DNA of 64,000 nucleotides, taken from the NCBI RefSeq assembly GCF_026151335.1, contig NZ_JAMQPP010000004.1; one strand, 5' to 3'. The position numbers were made by a program, and so were the translations under genes. This document shows, piece after piece, positions 1 to 9,446 of the stretch. How positions within the stretch are numbered: position 1 is the first letter of the stretch; every line of letters starts with the position of its first letter. The notes beneath the pieces are model-generated. The model was not told where the DNA came from and made no database searches. It saw only the letters and a list, made by a program, of their open reading frames with translations. This DNA comes from Leptospira_A soteropolitanensis. GTDB lineage: Bacteria; Spirochaetota; Leptospiria; Leptospirales; Leptospiraceae.

Positions 1-703
1 CATCAGAAGAAGCAAAAGCTACTTCGATGTGTTTTCCACCACCAACTGATTTTAAGAATTCAGATATGAATTCTCCTGTTGCAGGAGATGTAAGAGGTTT
101 TGTGACAACAATGGTTTTCCCTTTGTTAGCATTTAGTTTCTCTTTAACATCTTTGTCTAAAACAAACCAGTCACTAGACTTAGCAGTTCCATTCACCACT
201 TGTTGTGGTTCTTTGGCACGGTCTGCATCATAAAGATCAAAAATAGATGCTTGGCCAGAAGCACAAAGAGCACCTTCCGAAATAGGATGGTTTGGATTTC
301 CTTCAAGTTTCAAAGGTCGTCCGTCTTTTGCTTTTACTAAAATTCCACAACCAACCGAACATCCACCACAAACTGATGCATAGTGGTAAGAATGGCCATG
401 TTTTACGAAGTCATATTGTTCTACTTCGTTATTGTCTGGGTTCTTAATGGTGAGGTTTACATAAGGAACAATTTTCTCAGCTGGTTTTTGGATACAACCA
501 ACAGTCGTCATGACAACGGATGCACCCATAAACTTTAAGAAAGTTTTTCTGTCGAAATCACCCTTTTTGATTTTTGCAATTAGGGGATCTGGCGATTTAT
601 AGAATTCTTGCTTTTGCAATTCTCGTTCGCGAGAAGTTCCGCGAAGTTCATAAGATTGCCAAAGCGATTTTTTTTCTTTTTGGAAACTATCGTCTTTCAT
701 CAT
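1..703 (-). CDS. actB: ActB-type molybdopterin-oxidoreductase-like iron-sulfur protein, N-terminal part (runs off the window)
   Basis: The reading frame is open from an ATG at 701-703 (a second ATG follows at 698-700) to the window edge, about 234 residues. A DRKTFLKFMGAS stretch near residue 50 followed by VGC looks like the variant Tat-type leader of ActB proteins. A four-Cys motif follows, CGGCSVGCGILV and then ALCASGQ, as in the N-terminal cluster region of the molybdopterin oxidoreductase family. ActB is the electron-transfer subunit of alternative complex III, which oxidises menaquinol. It lies 21 bases behind the pentahaem gene, matching the actA-actB order. Whether this domain binds a cluster cannot be told from sequence. 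The alternative, a polysulfide-reductase-like enzyme, is less likely given the pentahaem partner. Confidence 0.85.
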   Translation of the reverse strand, partial: MMKDDSFQKEKKSLWQSYELRGTSRERELQKQEFYKSPDPLIAKIKKGDFDRKTFLKFMGASVVMTTVGCIQKPAEKIVPYVNLTIKNPDNNEVEQYDFVKHGHSYHYASVCGGCSVGCGILVKAKDGRPLKLEGNPNHPISEGALCASGQASIFDLYDADRAKEPQQVVNGTAKSSDWFVLDKDVKEKLNANKGKTIVVTKPLTSPATGEFISEFLKSVGGGKHIEVAFASSD

Positions 704-724
704 AAATTATTACTTGTCTCCCGA

Positions 725-1237
725 TTATCTGTGGCACGTAGAACAATCGTTAGGAGCATTGTTCTCTCTATGGCAATCGACACAAAATCCCATATTGAGG
801 GACTTGGACTGTCTAACCTTTACCATCTCTGCCATGTTACCGTGGCATGTGGAACAATCAACACCACGTTGTACGTGTCGTGAATGGTTAAAGAATACGA
901 AGTCTGGTTGGTCATGAACCTTTACCCAGGACACTGGCGTGTTACTATCGTACTGTTCTTTAAGCCATTTAACATGTTCTTGGTTGCCCGCTACGTTACC
1001 TGCTCCATGGCAGTTCATACAAGTGGAACTTGGGGGAACTGTGGCATGGGCCGAATTTTCAACACCAGTATGGCAATACTTACAGTCGATTTTGTTATCG
1101 CCGGCATGTATCTTATGGTTGAAGGGGATGGGCTGGTCGGGTGAATAGCCCACATAACGGCTAGGTGAAAAAATCAAATATGCTAGTGCTGCAATTGCAA
1201 CGATAGGCACAGAGATCTTGAGTATTTTTATATTCAT
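725..1237 (-). CDS. actA: Pentahaem cytochrome c, ActA subunit of alternative complex III
   Basis: 170 residues with one N-terminal membrane anchor or uncleaved signal (residues 5-25) and five CxxCH haem motifs: CKYCH, CMNCH, CSTCH, CVDCH and CSTCH, the last at the C-terminus. Several extra His residues (NHKIHAG, FFNHSRH) are candidate distal ligands. ActA carries electrons from ActB to terminal oxidases. The start is supported by AGGAAA seven bases upstream of the ATG. It is the first visible gene of the act operon and is followed by actB after 21 bases. A palindrome about 135 bases upstream (1372-1398) may regulate it. Confidence 0.9.
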   Translation of the reverse strand: MNIKILKISVPIVAIAALAYLIFSPSRYVGYSPDQPIPFNHKIHAGDNKIDCKYCHTGVENSAHATVPPSSTCMNCHGAGNVAGNQEHVKWLKEQYDSNTPVSWVKVHDQPDFVFFNHSRHVQRGVDCSTCHGNMAEMVKVRQSKSLNMGFCVDCHRENNAPNDCSTCHR

Positions 1238-1371
1238 TCGCAGATTTCCTGAATCCGTTTACACTGTCTTCTGACAAGGAAAGGTAAAATCAGAAAAAAA
1301 GCAAGTATGTAAGGGTTTTGGATGCGAAAAAACATGAAAAGAGACATAATGTGAAATTTTTCATGAACTTT

Positions 1372-1398
1372 ATTAATTGAAACCGATTCTCAATTAAT
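1372..1398. promoter_or_regulatory. Fur/PerR-like inverted repeat upstream of actA
   Basis: Perfect 9-base arms ATTAATTGA and TCAATTAAT are separated by nine bases. The inner part, TGAAACCGATTCTCA, agrees at 10 of 14 half-site positions with the 7-1-7 Fur-family consensus TGATAATnATTATCA. It lies in the 264-base gap between actA and the decayed receptor, the only long non-coding stretch here. No U-run follows, so it is not a terminator. An operator role is inference. Confidence 0.4.
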
Positions 1399-1501
1399 CG
1401 ATAATTCACCAACAAACGTTTGTTATCTTTCTAGAAAATCACCGAAGCCCCTTCACCATCGGCCTTAGACTGTGAAAAGTCTGTTCTAGCCCCCAGAACT
1501 T

Positions 1502-2607
1502 CTAGTTTTTTACAATGGTAAACCGATTCGCTATCGACCGAAGGGTATCAGCTGCATGAGAAAGCTTTTGCGAAGAGGAAGCCACCTGATCAGATCCTGT
1601 AGCAATATGCATGGTTTCATCATTGATTCCAACCACTGACTGAGAAATTTGTTCGATGGCTCGTTTTTGTTCTTCGATGGCCTCGCGAATGGCCTCGGAT
1701 TCCCGACCCACTTCCGCAGAACGTTCCTCCACCTCTCGGTTATAGTTCAATTGGGACTAGGTAGCCAAAGAAAGCCGCTTCATCACGTTTTCCACTTCGG
1801 CTTGGTTGAGTGATTCCCCACCTAGTTTGGCTTGTTTGGTTATGTTTTCTGTATTGGCAAGGGTGGCTTTGGTATCCTTTTCAATCTGGATGGCACCTTT
1901 CGAAAGTTCTAAAATCTTTTGATTCAATTCAACAATATTGTTATGGTGTTTTGCCGTTGAAACAGCTGTTGTTTCCATGCTGGCTGCCACTTCTTCCGCG
2001 GAGGCGGTAGTACCTTGTGCCATATCCGAAAAACTAGAAGAGGAATCACGTAATCCTTCTGCAGAAATGGCGATCTCTTCTGCTACTGTTTGGATTTCTC
2101 CCAGAGATTTTCTAATACTTTTTACAAAACCATCCAAGGCCAAATTCTTTCGACCAATCTCATCATGGTTAGTAAATGTAAAGGCCTCAGTTAAATCTCC
2201 CTTTGCCATTTGGTCCAAAATCAACACAGAGTTTTCTAATGGCAAAAGGCGTTTTTTTAGAAACCAAAAGATACCAAAAACCACAACCGCCGTAATCAAA
2301 ATGACAACCACAACGGCAAAAATTGCCACTTGTATGAACCCAGAATTCATATCAGATTTGGGAAGAACAACTCCAATGATAGTATTCCATTCTTCCAATC
2401 GTTTCGATACTTGTTCTAAGTTCAAAGCAATCCAAAGAATCCCAATCAGTTTCCCATTATCTTCGATAGGAAAAGACACAAGACTTACAGGTAAACATTA
2501 AGAAGAAGTCCTCAATTCAAATACAAAATGAGAGCCGATACAACTGTGGATAAAACTAAAATGGAAAGGAATGTATAGAGACCAAGAATGTATTTTAAAC
2601 TCTTCAA
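1502..2607 (-). pseudogene. Decayed methyl-accepting chemotaxis receptor (mcp remnant)
   Basis: Pieces of one receptor lie in order. A TTG start at 2607 (AGGA upstream) gives a short frame ending at 2512 whose hydrophobic TM1 runs from SILVLSTVVSALILY. A second frame (to 1757) begins with the last strand of a Cache-like domain (FPIEDNGKLIGILWIAL), then TM2, HAMP and the first helix of the signalling domain, ending at an in-frame TAG at 1757-1759. The same frame continues to 1502 with ERSAEVGRESEAIREAI and the C-terminal helix. Most of the periplasmic sensor is missing between the first two pieces. The conserved hairpin tip (normally NLLALNAAIEAARAGE) is missing at the third junction. It cannot make a working receptor. 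Confidence 0.85.
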
Positions 2608-2767
2608 ATATCCTGTATGTGACGTGGATTGGTGGAATTTTTAAGAACGAAATGAAGGTTTTATAGAAATAAATTTCCAAACTGACAAGTCACTTTTTCT
2701 GTTTCCGATGGAAACAATGTTCATTTAGAGGGAGTTACCAATCGATTTTTTCCTGTCTCCCTAGGGC

Positions 2768-2802
2768 AAAAAAAAAGGCCCTGATTCTGACATCGAAGGG
2801 CC
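2768..2802 (-). terminator. Rho-independent terminator behind the glycosyltransferase operon
   Basis: On the minus strand, arms GGCCCT (2797-2802) and AGGGCC (2777-2782) form a stem with a 14-base loop, followed directly by nine T (2768-2776). It sits 32 bases after the stop of the glycosyltransferase gene. The rest of 2608-2833 shows no convincing gene. Confidence 0.85.
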
Positions 2803-2833
2803 CTAAAAACCAGACTTACACAATTTAGCCTAG

Positions 2834-4540
2834 TTATACTTTCGAATTTTTAGAAGATTTCCCCTGAATTTTTTTTAGCCAAACCAATGAAATTTTCTTT
2901 GTAACAAGGTTTCTTGTCTCTTTTTTCAAAAAAGCTACGTTTGGAGTGGCTACTTTAAAGGATTCCCTCTCCAAAACGGGCTCAATGGTATAATCTTTTC
3001 CGGCAAATTCTTTTAATTGGCTTAGTTTTTCCGACGGAAGGATGAGAAGCCTTTCTGGTTTTTCCGACCAAAGCCTGTCCAATTTGTCTTTATCATAGAC
3101 ATTGCGGAAGTTTCTCTCTGCATAAAAGCCATAAGATCTTTTGGAATTGGACAACCAAAAGGTATACACAACCGGTTCGTTTGGCTCCAGTTCTTTGATT
3201 TTGGCACCAAACTCTTTGGCCGGCTGGTAACTTGTGAGTAGCGGATAAAATTGTAAACTAATGGAACTAAAAAACAGAGTGGCACCGACAAGTGTCACAA
3301 GCACTTCCAAGGGAATGAGCTGTGCCAGTAACAAAATCAGTAAAATCCCAATGGCACCGAATACGTAATACACAATTCCCACTTCCGCAACAAAAACCGG
3401 AATGAGAAAGTAACCCACTAAATACACAAGCCCTGCAATGAGAAAAGAAGGACGTAACCTTTCTACACTCGAACGAAATAAACTTTCTTCGGCAATCTTG
3501 CCAAAATAGAGTGCAGCCCCTGGAAGCACCCAATAAGTATATTGCGGGAGAGGAAATCTGGAAAAAGAAATTAAAAATAAAAATAAAAATACCCAAAACG
3601 GAATCACAAAGTCGATGTCTTTGTATTCATTCGAACGGATTTTTCGAAGGATTTCTTTCCAACCAAGAGATTTGATATAATTGTAAGATCGAAATGCGAT
3701 GTAGATGATCATAGGCACCACTCCACTAAAGAATGCCCATGAAAAAGATTTATAAAAGTAAAATGGATCGAACTTCACATCATACATTTCTTTGTAGAAC
3801 CGACCAAAGGATTGGATCCACAAAAAGAAGGAAGGCCCATAGGAATTAAAACTTTTGTATAAAAGAACACACCAAAAAGCAGGAAGGGAGGCAAGAACCA
3901 GAATCCCCGTTGGTATTCGCATTGAAAGAAGTAACTTCCAATCCCTTCGAAATAGAATATCCCCACCAATGGACAGAGCAGGAATGACTACAGAAATTGG
4001 ACCTTTGGTAATAAAGCCCATAGACATCATGAGATACATTAAGTAGAAATAGTTGGGATTTTTTTTTCTTCCTAAATAGTAAAAATGATAAGTAAACACC
4101 AAATAGGCGGTCAGATACACATCGATTTTGGGATCCACTACCATCGCATAAAATCCAGGAGCCAAAAGATAAGCAAAAGATGCTAAGTAACCTTGCCTTT
4201 CTTTTCCACCTGTTAGTATGGTGATTCGGTAAATGGAATAAACAGAAAGAAGGCTTAAAAAAATGGCCGGGATTCGGAAGGCAATATTACTGATTCCAAA
4301 AAGAGAAAATGAAGTAGCAATGGTCCAAAACGTCAATATAGGTTTGTCTAAGTATCTTCTACCGTTATCAAATAGAGTAAAAAAATCACCAGATAACACG
4401 AGTTCACGGCTGATACTTGCATACTGCGAACTGTCAATATCAATCACATCTAAGGGAAGCGTAAATAAGACAGGTAGAGATGCGAGGAGTAATAGAATTC
4501 GATAAATAATTCTTTCAGATGGAGTCAGTGTTTCTTTCAT
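2834..4540 (-). CDS. GT39/ArnT-type membrane glycosyltransferase
   Basis: 568 residues from the ATG at 4540, which overlaps the preceding stop as ATGA; a longer form from 4567 is possible. The N-terminal half has many hydrophobic segments. The first periplasmic loop holds the acidic motif DVIDIDSSQYA, followed by DKPILTFW, typical of the PMT_2/ArnT family that moves sugars from polyprenyl phosphate onto lipids or proteins. A soluble C-terminal region follows the last membrane segment (around residue 440). Donor and acceptor are unknown; lipid A or another envelope glycan is a reasonable guess. It is the last gene of the rlmN operon and ends before a strong terminator. Confidence 0.8.
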   Translation of the reverse strand: MKETLTPSERIIYRILLLLASLPVLFTLPLDVIDIDSSQYASISRELVLSGDFFTLFDNGRRYLDKPILTFWTIATSFSLFGISNIAFRIPAIFLSLLSVYSIYRITILTGGKERQGYLASFAYLLAPGFYAMVVDPKIDVYLTAYLVFTYHFYYLGRKKNPNYFYLMYLMMSMGFITKGPISVVIPALSIGGDILFRRDWKLLLSMRIPTGILVLASLPAFWCVLLYKSFNSYGPSFFLWIQSFGRFYKEMYDVKFDPFYFYKSFSWAFFSGVVPMIIYIAFRSYNYIKSLGWKEILRKIRSNEYKDIDFVIPFWVFLFLFLISFSRFPLPQYTYWVLPGAALYFGKIAEESLFRSSVERLRPSFLIAGLVYLVGYFLIPVFVAEVGIVYYVFGAIGILLILLLAQLIPLEVLVTLVGATLFFSSISLQFYPLLTSYQPAKEFGAKIKELEPNEPVVYTFWLSNSKRSYGFYAERNFRNVYDKDKLDRLWSEKPERLLILPSEKLSQLKEFAGKDYTIEPVLERESFKVATPNVAFLKKETRNLVTKKISLVWLKKIQGKSSKNSKV

Positions 4541-4821
4541 TCTAAGGTACCAATTTGGATGAGGCATTGTCCAAATCCTTTACAAGAATTTGGTTCTTGG
4601 TCATAACATTGTAAAATATCGCTATTATGAGTGGTGCATCCATCCATACATTGGATCCTACCCGTACGTTTGACATCAGGTGCTAAAGTGAGTTTTAGTT
4701 CTTCTTCTGTGCAAGAGATAAAAACTTCACAAGCCGCTTGGCATTTTTTTTCGACTATATCTTGGCAGTTTGTTACCAATAGGACTAACGTTAGAGTTAA
4801 AATCCAATTACCTTGTTTCAC
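4537..4821 (-). CDS. Small Cys-rich lipoprotein
   Basis: 94 residues. An N-terminal signal ends in the lipobox LLVTNC. After the lipidated Cys there are eight more Cys (CQAAC, SC, QC, GC, QC, SC, QC), spaced as for disulfides in the periplasm. The pattern resembles the small Cys-rich proteins described only in Leptospira; no function is known to me. It overlaps the rlmN end by 14 bases and the glycosyltransferase start by 4, so translation is probably coupled. The secreted, disulfide-rich form suggests an envelope role, but nothing more specific can be supported. Confidence 0.7.
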   Translation of the reverse strand: MKQGNWILTLTLVLLVTNCQDIVEKKCQAACEVFISCTEEELKLTLAPDVKRTGRIQCMDGCTTHNSDILQCYDQEPNSCKGFGQCLIQIGTLE

Positions 4822-5866
4822 TTCGTATTCCTTTTAATGCTAACATTCCACAAGCGCCATTGATGTCACGACCAGGACTTCTGCGATTGAGGATGGGAGC
4901 CGTTGTTTTAGCTTTGAGATGCATAACAAAGTCTTTTACTTCGTCATCGGTTGGCCTTCGCCATCCGGTAAAATCTGTATTGAGAGGGATCACATTGATT
5001 TTGCATTTATTGACGGAACGAGAAATTTTTGCGAGCCTTTCCGCATTGTCACGACCCATATTGACGTCCGGAATCATTACGTATTCAAAGGTAATGGCTC
5101 GGTCAAGTTCCTTGGTGAAACGTTTGGCTGATTCGATCAATTTCTCTAACGGATGTTTGTCGTTTACATCCATAACCGATGAACGTGAGTTAGGGTTAGG
5201 GTGATTTAGAGAAATCGCAAAATTAAACGGTTCCTTATTTTCGATAAACCGGTTGATCCCTGTGGTGACGCCTGCTGTGGAAATGGTAATTCGGAGGGCA
5301 CCGAGGCCAAATCCGTCTTGGTCTCTAAGGATATGGGCTGCCTTCATCACAGAAAAATAATTGTGCATGGGTTCACCCATTCCCATAAACACGATATTGG
5401 TGGCACGGTCGCCGACCAGTCGTTCTACTTGCAAAACTTGATCGAGGATTTGCCAAGTATGAAGGTTGCCCTTGTATTCCAAAAGTCCGGTCGCACAAAA
5501 TTTACAATTGAGAGTACAACCAATTTGAGAAGAAATACAGATGGTCTTTCTTCCCCCATCACCAGAGGGAATCCAAACGGCTTCGATTTCTTTGTTTTCA
5601 CCCACATAAAAAGTGAACTTCCGAGTCCCATCTTCTTTAGATGCGAGGTCCCGACCCAGTTCAATTTCTGGATAGAGGGTATGTTCTTTTAATTTTTCGC
5701 GGACCTCTTTGGATAAGGTGGTAAACTGATCCAAATTCGTGTAACGATTCTTATAAATGCCTGTATAAATTTGTGCCGCTCGGTATTTTTCCAAACCCAA
5801 AGAAACACAGATCTCTTCTAGTTCTTTTTTGGTTTTCCCTTTGAGAACCGGTATTTCCTCTTTCAT
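4808..5866 (-). CDS. rlmN: Dual-specificity 23S rRNA/tRNA adenine C2 methyltransferase RlmN
   Basis: Radical-SAM enzyme that methylates A2503 of 23S rRNA and A37 of some tRNAs. From the ATG at 5866 (352 residues) the CX3CX2C cluster motif is CTLNCKFC at 117-124, followed by the SAM-site motif MGMGEPMHNY. The C-terminal NGACGML carries the Cys that forms the methyl-protein intermediate. The frame opens 18 codons earlier (5920), but that extension is basic and unlike the family, whose members usually begin near the chosen Met. First gene of a three-gene minus-strand operon. Confidence 0.93.
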   Translation of the reverse strand: MKEEIPVLKGKTKKELEEICVSLGLEKYRAAQIYTGIYKNRYTNLDQFTTLSKEVREKLKEHTLYPEIELGRDLASKEDGTRKFTFYVGENKEIEAVWIPSGDGGRKTICISSQIGCTLNCKFCATGLLEYKGNLHTWQILDQVLQVERLVGDRATNIVFMGMGEPMHNYFSVMKAAHILRDQDGFGLGALRITISTAGVTTGINRFIENKEPFNFAISLNHPNPNSRSSVMDVNDKHPLEKLIESAKRFTKELDRAITFEYVMIPDVNMGRDNAERLAKISRSVNKCKINVIPLNTDFTGWRRPTDDEVKDFVMHLKAKTTAPILNRRSPGRDINGACGMLALKGIRSETR

Positions 5867-6079
5867 TTGTTTGGAACATCCACCTTTAGCCAATCTTTTC
5901 GTTGCCCCCCGTCGGGACAAGGATTTCCGGCAATTCTTTTAGACTTACCTTAGATTCTTTCCTGATACAAGTCGAATTTGAAATCCAAAAGAAACCTGTT
6001 CGAAAAATGGTTCACCAAATGGACATTGACTTACACACACTGATTCAAAAGCCTAGTATCTAGTGAGGAAAATTTACGA

Positions 6080-7399
6080 ATGAATAGCGACGCCTTTATG
6101 GAATATGCCTTTATCGTCATGGTCGCACTGATAGGGATCGAAATCTTTGTTTCCTACATCAAAGGCAAACAATACTACCGGTTAAACGTTCTCATTGCTG
6201 ATGTCAGCACAGGTGTGATCTTCGCATTGATTGGAGTGGTCATCCTCCTCGGTGCTCTCTATGTTTACGACAAAATAGAGACAAATTTTTCGCTCTCCGC
6301 CTTAGGTTATCATTTTTTTCCTTTGGAAAGTCCGTTTCAATTCTCCTCTAGTTTTTCTGTGAACTGGCAGGCACTGGGAGCATGGACTTTTGCCGTTGTT
6401 TTTGCAGATTTTGTTTATTACTGGTTTCATAGACATTGCCACGAAATCAATTTGTTTTGGGCCACTCATGTTACTCACCACTCCACACAAGAAATGAATT
6501 TGTCTGTTGCGTTTCGTGGAAATGGACTCCAAAGAATATTCGAATATATTTATTTTCTATCAATGGCCCTTCTTGGAATTCCTTGGGAGATGTTTTTACT
6601 CAGCCATAGAATTCTAAAAGTGTATCAGTTTGTGGTTCATACTCGTTTTGTGGGCAAACTGGGATTTTTAGAAGAGTTTATGGTGACACCATCCAACCAT
6701 AGGGTCCACCACGGTGTGCAAAAAAAATACATCGACCGAAACCACGGCGGAATCTTTATCATTTGGGATCGGATGTTTGGATCGTTTGAATGGGAAACGG
6801 AAGAACCAATCTACGGATTGACAAAACCTGTTAACTCTTTCAACCCTATCACAGTCAACTTACATGTGTTTAAGGACATGTTTTTTCAAATTCTGGAATG
6901 CAAATCTTTTGGTGATGTTTTTAAAACAATATTTGGACCTCCAGGTTGGAAACCAAGTTATCTAATCACGAGTGCAGACGAAACCCCAGAACCTACAAAA
7001 ATTCTAAAATATGATCCCAAACCTCCAATGGGTGTGATGATCTATGTGGCACTACAGGCCGCTGTTCTTATGGCTGTGGGTCTTGTGATTTGGAAAGTTG
7101 CCAAAATCAATTTGGAGAAAGATATGGTGACACTTGGAATTCTATCCGTTGTCATCATCTTTAGTTTGTTTTCGATTGATCGAACTATGGAAATGAAACG
7201 ATGGTCACGAAGAACAGAAGTGGTACGAAACGTATTATTTATTCTGGCTTTTGTTGCGGCTTTAGTTTACTCCAATATTCCTAATATTGAAATTTTTGCC
7301 ATCCCACTCATAGGCCTCTCGTTTGTATCCCTTGTTTGGATTGTTATCAAACGAAAGACCTTCTTTGATCTCAGTAATATTTCTAATACTTGGTATTAG
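6080..7399 (+). CDS. Sterol desaturase / fatty-acid hydroxylase family membrane di-iron enzyme
   Basis: 439 residues. The N-terminal 280 residues carry the family's three His clusters in order: HRHCHE, HVTHHSTQ and HRVHHGVQKKY with NHGG, which bind two irons. Hydrophobic segments lie before and between them. The C-terminal part (about residues 310-430) adds four more membrane segments, more than a minimal family member has. The substrate is unknown; a lipid or sterol-like chain is expected from the family. Single gene, divergent from rlmN, and its last 17 bases overlap the end of the convergent sulfatase gene. Confidence 0.88.
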   Translation: MNSDAFMEYAFIVMVALIGIEIFVSYIKGKQYYRLNVLIADVSTGVIFALIGVVILLGALYVYDKIETNFSLSALGYHFFPLESPFQFSSSFSVNWQALGAWTFAVVFADFVYYWFHRHCHEINLFWATHVTHHSTQEMNLSVAFRGNGLQRIFEYIYFLSMALLGIPWEMFLLSHRILKVYQFVVHTRFVGKLGFLEEFMVTPSNHRVHHGVQKKYIDRNHGGIFIIWDRMFGSFEWETEEPIYGLTKPVNSFNPITVNLHVFKDMFFQILECKSFGDVFKTIFGPPGWKPSYLITSADETPEPTKILKYDPKPPMGVMIYVALQAAVLMAVGLVIWKVAKINLEKDMVTLGILSVVIIFSLFSIDRTMEMKRWSRRTEVVRNVLFILAFVAALVYSNIPNIEIFAIPLIGLSFVSLVWIVIKRKTFFDLSNISNTWY

Positions 7400-9377
7400 T
7401 TTTTATCTCTTTTAAAACGGACTCCGAAGGGAACAATTTGTTCGATTTCAGGAGTTCGTCCCCTAAGTTCAAAAATGCTTTTGTTTTATCCCCATGTTTT
7501 TTGCATAAATTGATATCCTTGTAACAAAGCCCCAAATCCACAAACGGTGGTTTGATGGTTTTTGTTTCTCCTTGCCCACCAGTTACTGATTGGTAATACA
7601 AAAAATCATCTTCAATCCATCCAAAGATATTCCCATACGCAAAATAAGCAGAAGAACCTTTTACTTTTCTTAAATCACGACCCATCACACTAAAGTAAAC
7701 TTCCCTTTCCATAAACCCAAGGATTGTGGGAATCAAATCAAGTTGCGAAGTGATATCTTCCCTAAGTTCTGGTTTGATTTTTCCCGGCGCATAAATCAGA
7801 AGGGGGACATTTCTGTCTTCATAATAATTTAGAAACCGGTGGTGACTATGATCAGAAACAAAAAAGAAAATCGTATCTTTAAAGTAAGGAGCTTTTTTTG
7901 CTTTTTCCATATATCCGTTCAATGCAAAATCCGCATAATGCAAAACATTTAAGTATTCACTGTCTTGTGTGGTGGATTCAAACAAACGAAACTTTTCTTC
8001 AGGCACCTTATAAGGATAATGTGTGGTTCCTGTATGGATCACAGAGACAATCGGTTTTTCTGGTTTTACATTCAGGAGGCGTTTGTGCATGGCATCGAGT
8101 GATGCTTCATCCAAATAACTCCAAGGCCCTGTTTTGTATTCCGGATTTTTTTCTAACTCCGTTTTACCAACAAGAGTATCAAACCCCCAATGGTACATGA
8201 TACTACCTTTGTTATTAAAACTAAGATCGGTTCCCGTTACAAATAAAGTTTCATACCCTATGGTTTTTGCGATATTCCCAAGGCCTGAAAAACGATTGAG
8301 GATTTGCGGAGTGCGAACGGCAGTGAGACCCGGCCTGTCAGGAATTCCACCCATCAGTGCCATAAGGCCATTTGTGGTTCTTCCCCCACTGGCAAAAAAG
8401 TTTTTAAAGAACATTCCTTGGCGAATGAGTTGGTTAAAGTAAGGTGTGACAACCTTTCCATCCACCTTCCCCGTTCCAATGATATCGATAAACTTTCCTG
8501 TCCAACCTTCGAGAACCACAACCACAATATGTGGCAAAGGTTTTGTCGTATTAACCATTGTTTTACGAAGGAGAGGGTATTCTACACTCACGAAACTGGC
8601 ACCAGGATAATTCACTTCCTTTTGGACAATGGCACTTGCCTCTGCCAACTTCATATAGTGGCGGTCATCGACTTTGGTCATCTTCAGGTCCGTGATGACG
8701 GTAAATCCAGGATTTAAAACCAAATCGTTGATGATGGTTTCTTTGGTAATGATGGCATCACTTGTGCGAAGGGGACTCGTTTGGACTCCCCCACGAATTC
8801 CAAGGACAAGAAGTGCAAGCACCACAAGAAACTGAAGCCCTGCCCATTTGTAATGTAGGTTTACATGAGAATAGGGAAACTTGGATTGGATTTTGTAAAT
8901 TCCAAACCCAATTCCGGAAATCACAAGGATTCCTAGTAAAAATAGGAAAGGATTTTGGGAAAAAGCAGATCCAACAAGTGGCAACATCTCAAACCCAAGA
9001 TAAGCAAAGGCCTCGTATCCCAAATGTTTGTTTCCGTTTTCATAATAAATCAAATCTGCAATGAGAAGAAATAGCAGCAGAATAATAAAAATTACAGGTA
9101 AGGTTCGCCAAACTGCCCTATATATTTTATTGCGATTAAAAAAATGTAAACTTGAATACAGTAAACTGACACCAAGTAACACACATAAGACGGAAATATC
9201 AAACCGAGCCCCTTTTACGAAAGCTTTTAATAGAATCCAAGTTGATTTATCATGAATCCTATAGGAATACATGGTAAAAAAAGCGACACGATAAATGGTA
9301 AGAAATACAATCCCAAGACCCGCAAGGAGTAAATGAAACCGAATGTAAAACGGCAATTTAGAAAATAGTTTTTTCAT
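7383..9377 (-). CDS. LtaS/MdoB-type sulfatase-fold phosphoglycerol transferase-like membrane protein
   Basis: 664 residues. Five N-terminal membrane segments (to about residue 195) precede an extracytoplasmic sulfatase-fold domain. Catalytic motifs of the LtaS family are visible: VVVLEGW (metal-binding Glu near 290), GGRTTNG (nucleophilic Thr near 334) and SDHSHH near the C-terminus. The family transfers glycerol-phosphate or phosphoethanolamine groups onto glycans or lipids. Spirochaetes have no classical lipoteichoic acid, so the real acceptor is open; lipid A or an envelope glycan decoration fits better. Single gene, overlapping the convergent hydroxylase by 17 bases. Confidence 0.85.
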   Translation of the reverse strand: MKKLFSKLPFYIRFHLLLAGLGIVFLTIYRVAFFTMYSYRIHDKSTWILLKAFVKGARFDISVLCVLLGVSLLYSSLHFFNRNKIYRAVWRTLPVIFIILLLFLLIADLIYYENGNKHLGYEAFAYLGFEMLPLVGSAFSQNPFLFLLGILVISGIGFGIYKIQSKFPYSHVNLHYKWAGLQFLVVLALLVLGIRGGVQTSPLRTSDAIITKETIINDLVLNPGFTVITDLKMTKVDDRHYMKLAEASAIVQKEVNYPGASFVSVEYPLLRKTMVNTTKPLPHIVVVVLEGWTGKFIDIIGTGKVDGKVVTPYFNQLIRQGMFFKNFFASGGRTTNGLMALMGGIPDRPGLTAVRTPQILNRFSGLGNIAKTIGYETLFVTGTDLSFNNKGSIMYHWGFDTLVGKTELEKNPEYKTGPWSYLDEASLDAMHKRLLNVKPEKPIVSVIHTGTTHYPYKVPEEKFRLFESTTQDSEYLNVLHYADFALNGYMEKAKKAPYFKDTIFFFVSDHSHHRFLNYYEDRNVPLLIYAPGKIKPELREDITSQLDLIPTILGFMEREVYFSVMGRDLRKVKGSSAYFAYGNIFGWIEDDFLYYQSVTGGQGETKTIKPPFVDLGLCYKDINLCKKHGDKTKAFLNLGDELLKSNKLFPSESVLKEIKTNTKY

Positions 9378-9446
9378 AAATAAAACTTAGAGTAACTTCC
9401 ATAAAACTAAAATAGATGAATCCGCAGGTCTTTGATCACTGTACAG

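Noticed and set aside
1483..1510. GTTCT-AGAAC hairpin with T-run on the plus strand
   Set aside because: Only five paired bases and no plus-strand gene upstream to terminate.
2498..2680. 60-residue minus-strand frame in the receptor region
   Set aside because: The neighbouring frame at 2512-2607 reads as the TM1 of the decayed receptor; this one is Phe/Ile-rich without domain or ribosome site.
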